DNA of 51,512 nucleotides from Clostridiales bacterium (GTDB lineage: Bacteria > Bacillota > Clostridia > Christensenellales > UBA1242). The DNA is taken from positions 1 to 51,512 of the forward strand of contig SVIC01000007.1 of assembly GCA_015055515.1 (NCBI GenBank), written 5' to 3'. Shown here piece after piece: positions 50,332-51,512 of this stretch (the first letter of the stretch is position 1; each line of letters opens with the position of its first letter). The notes beneath the pieces are model-generated. The model was not told the DNA's origin, searched no databases, and was given only the letters and a program-made list of their open reading frames with translations. The position numbers and the translations under genes are program-made.

Positions 50332-50398
50332 CTTATAGTTATTGATAACTATATTTTATAATTACAAATTAAATAAATATGGTTGCATACAACCATAT
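50332..50398. promoter_or_regulatory. divergent regulatory region with two palindromes
   Basis: TATAGTTATTGATAACTATA (about 50335-50354) and ATATGGTTG-CATA-CAACCATAT (about 50377-50398). The second overlaps a TTGCAT -35 box, with TATTAT 17 nt downstream, of the lipoprotein promoter. Likely operators of the XRE protein. Confidence 0.6.
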
Positions 50399-50438
50399 AA
50401 TGTGTTATTATATAGTATTACTACAAAGGAGGAAAAAT

Positions 50439-51332
50439 ATGAGAAAAATTTTATCATTATGTATTTCAGTCTGCTTTATCCTTAGCTTAAGCCATTTTTT
50501 AGTAGCGTGCAATAACCACACCGCAAAAGCCTCTTGGTCCTATGATAATAAATTTCATTGGCATAATTGTGAATGCAGTAACAACTGCAAAGAACATTTT
50601 AATGTTGAACAGCACACCTTGATAGACACCACAGATAAAGACACCGAATCAACCGAAACAGAACGTGGTAAAGATTATTCACAATGCAGTACTTGTGGTT
50701 ACGAGACTTTTACATACAAAAATTTACACTATCATTCGTATCCAAATGGAATATGTTCTTGCGGTAAAAAAGAAAATAGTTACGTTTCAGAAGAAGATTG
50801 GAATAATGTATTCACAGGAGATTACTTAAACAATGTAACAATAGAATACACTTTACATTTTTATAAAAACTCTAACCCGCATACCGCTTTCGAAACAGAA
50901 ACTTTGGAATATTCGTTATATTCTGAAGATGCACAATATACTAGAATTGATTCTGAATCCATATACCACATCAAAAAAAATAATTGTTGGTATGCCGTTA
51001 TGCTTGTTGACTTAGAATGGTATGGTATACACAGAACTGCTTCAGAAGCACATAAATTTAGATTTCAAAATACAGATGGGTGTTATTTCAAAAATCGTTA
51101 TAATAATTTTTCATATAATAGCGAAAATAAATACTTTTATGCATACAATATAACACTTGAGAACAACGATGAACTATGCGAATATATTAAAGTAGAAATT
51201 AAAAACAACAAACTAACAAGAATAGAAAAAAAGGTAAATTATAACTCAACTGAACATGTTATACATGTCATAGAATTTTCTAACTATGGAACAACTATTG
51301 TAGATGTCCCAGAATTTATCATAATAGGATAA
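50439..51332 (+). CDS. lipoprotein with Cys/His-rich N-terminal segment (297 aa)
   Basis: Start at ATG 50439 with AAGGAGG upstream; the longer reading from 50379 crosses the operator. Lipobox L-V-A-C (Cys at about 24). The mature N-terminus has W-H-x-H-N-C-x-C...C-x-E-H-F and a second C-x-x-C-G...C-S-C-G group, resembling the short repeats of surface-exposed Clostridia lipoproteins (W-x-x-D-x-x-x-H-W-H-x-C type). The rest is a ~190-residue beta-rich domain. Function unknown. Confidence 0.8.
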   Translation: MRKILSLCISVCFILSLSHFLVACNNHTAKASWSYDNKFHWHNCECSNNCKEHFNVEQHTLIDTTDKDTESTETERGKDYSQCSTCGYETFTYKNLHYHSYPNGICSCGKKENSYVSEEDWNNVFTGDYLNNVTIEYTLHFYKNSNPHTAFETETLEYSLYSEDAQYTRIDSESIYHIKKNNCWYAVMLVDLEWYGIHRTASEAHKFRFQNTDGCYFKNRYNNFSYNSENKYFYAYNITLENNDELCEYIKVEIKNNKLTRIEKKVNYNSTEHVIHVIEFSNYGTTIVDVPEFIIIG

Positions 51333-51369
51333 TTGACTAATCATCAATATATTGTAATCATCTGTTTAA

Positions 51370-51402
51370 GCAAAAAAAGACAACCAATCGGTTGTCTTTT
51401 TC
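51370..51402. terminator. bidirectional terminator
   Basis: AAAGACAACC and GGTTGTCTTT arms around AATC, with A and T runs, between convergent genes. Confidence 0.88.
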
Positions 51403-51512
51403 TTAGTTACTACTTCCTACTCTATTAGCTAGATCTTCTTCAGTCACGCCCTTTATTGTTAGGCTTATTCTCTTCTTTGCCACATCTACGCCTATTACCT
51501 TCACAGTGACCA
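51403..51512 (-). CDS. S1 RNA-binding domain protein, C-terminal end (partial)
   Basis: The last ~36 codons of a leftward gene cut by the window edge. V-K-V-I-G-V-D-V-A-K-K-R-I-S-L-T-I-K is the final strand pair of an S1 domain, in the form seen in Tex-like transcription accessory proteins and other S1 proteins. Which one cannot be decided from this piece. Confidence 0.75.
   Translation of the reverse strand, partial: VTVKVIGVDVAKKRISLTIKGVTEEDLANRVGSSN

Overview
The window is AT-rich, uses frequent TTG/GTG starts with strong AGGAGG-type ribosome binding sites, and carries endospore-associated genes (yyaC, spmA, spmB). Together with the 16S rRNA start at the left edge this points to a spore-forming Clostridia-type Firmicute, probably a gut lineage; the species cannot be fixed from the sequence alone. 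Several genes that lie near oriC in Bacillus subtilis occur together (tilS, ftsH, yyaC, metG-tatD-rsmA), and a cluster of DnaA boxes sits at about 41.4 kb, so the window is probably origin-proximal.

Layout. 1-910: 5' end of a leftward 16S rRNA gene with its promoter. 0.9-9 kb: mostly uncharacterised genes (a lipoprotein, a tandem paralog pair, a zinc-ribbon microprotein), a CNNM/TlyC-type membrane protein and an MFS transporter. 9-17 kb: housekeeping genes tilS, cca, ftsH with a translationally coupled partner, yyaC and a CvpA-like gene. 17.4-19.1 kb: an HExxH protein and a NUDIX hydrolase.

19.1-28.5 kb is an accessory island built onto the 3' end of a tRNA-Glu gene. Next to the tRNA is a complete 6.2-kb inovirus (filamentous phage) prophage: HUH replication protein, small membrane/coat proteins, a Zot/pI-type ATPase, a divergent repressor switch and a tyrosine integrase with arm-type repeats at both ends, bounded by 25-bp copies of the tRNA-Glu 3' end. 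Beyond it lies a 0.2-kb GC-rich block that folds as a structured RNA. After that come three cassette-like units of about 0.9-1.0 kb. Each has one leftward gene (TrpF-like, peptidase E-like, GNAT acetyltransferase) and ends in a shared ~90-bp repeat fused to a tRNA-Glu 3' remnant. The PepE and TrpF units share almost the same promoter end and 3' end around unrelated genes. The GNAT gene has its own promoter, an 18-residue leader peptide and two terminators, the layout of antibiotic-inducible attenuation.

28.5-35 kb: tRNA-Glu and tRNA-Met, a DegV protein, spmAB, and a rightward metG-tatD-rsmA run. 35-41.3 kb: a lipoprotein whose promoter spacer contains an 11-nt G tract, two tandem zinc peptidases and a VanW/G5 protein. 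A structured RNA element occurs twice, at 29.2 and 37.7 kb. 41.3-41.9 kb: DnaA-box region. 42-51.5 kb: uncharacterised proteins, a CYTH-like protein, a second tandem paralog pair, HelD, a tRNA-Thr with a duplicated 3' end (integration scar), TlyA, an XRE regulator/lipoprotein pair with palindromic operators, and the 3' end of an S1-domain gene.
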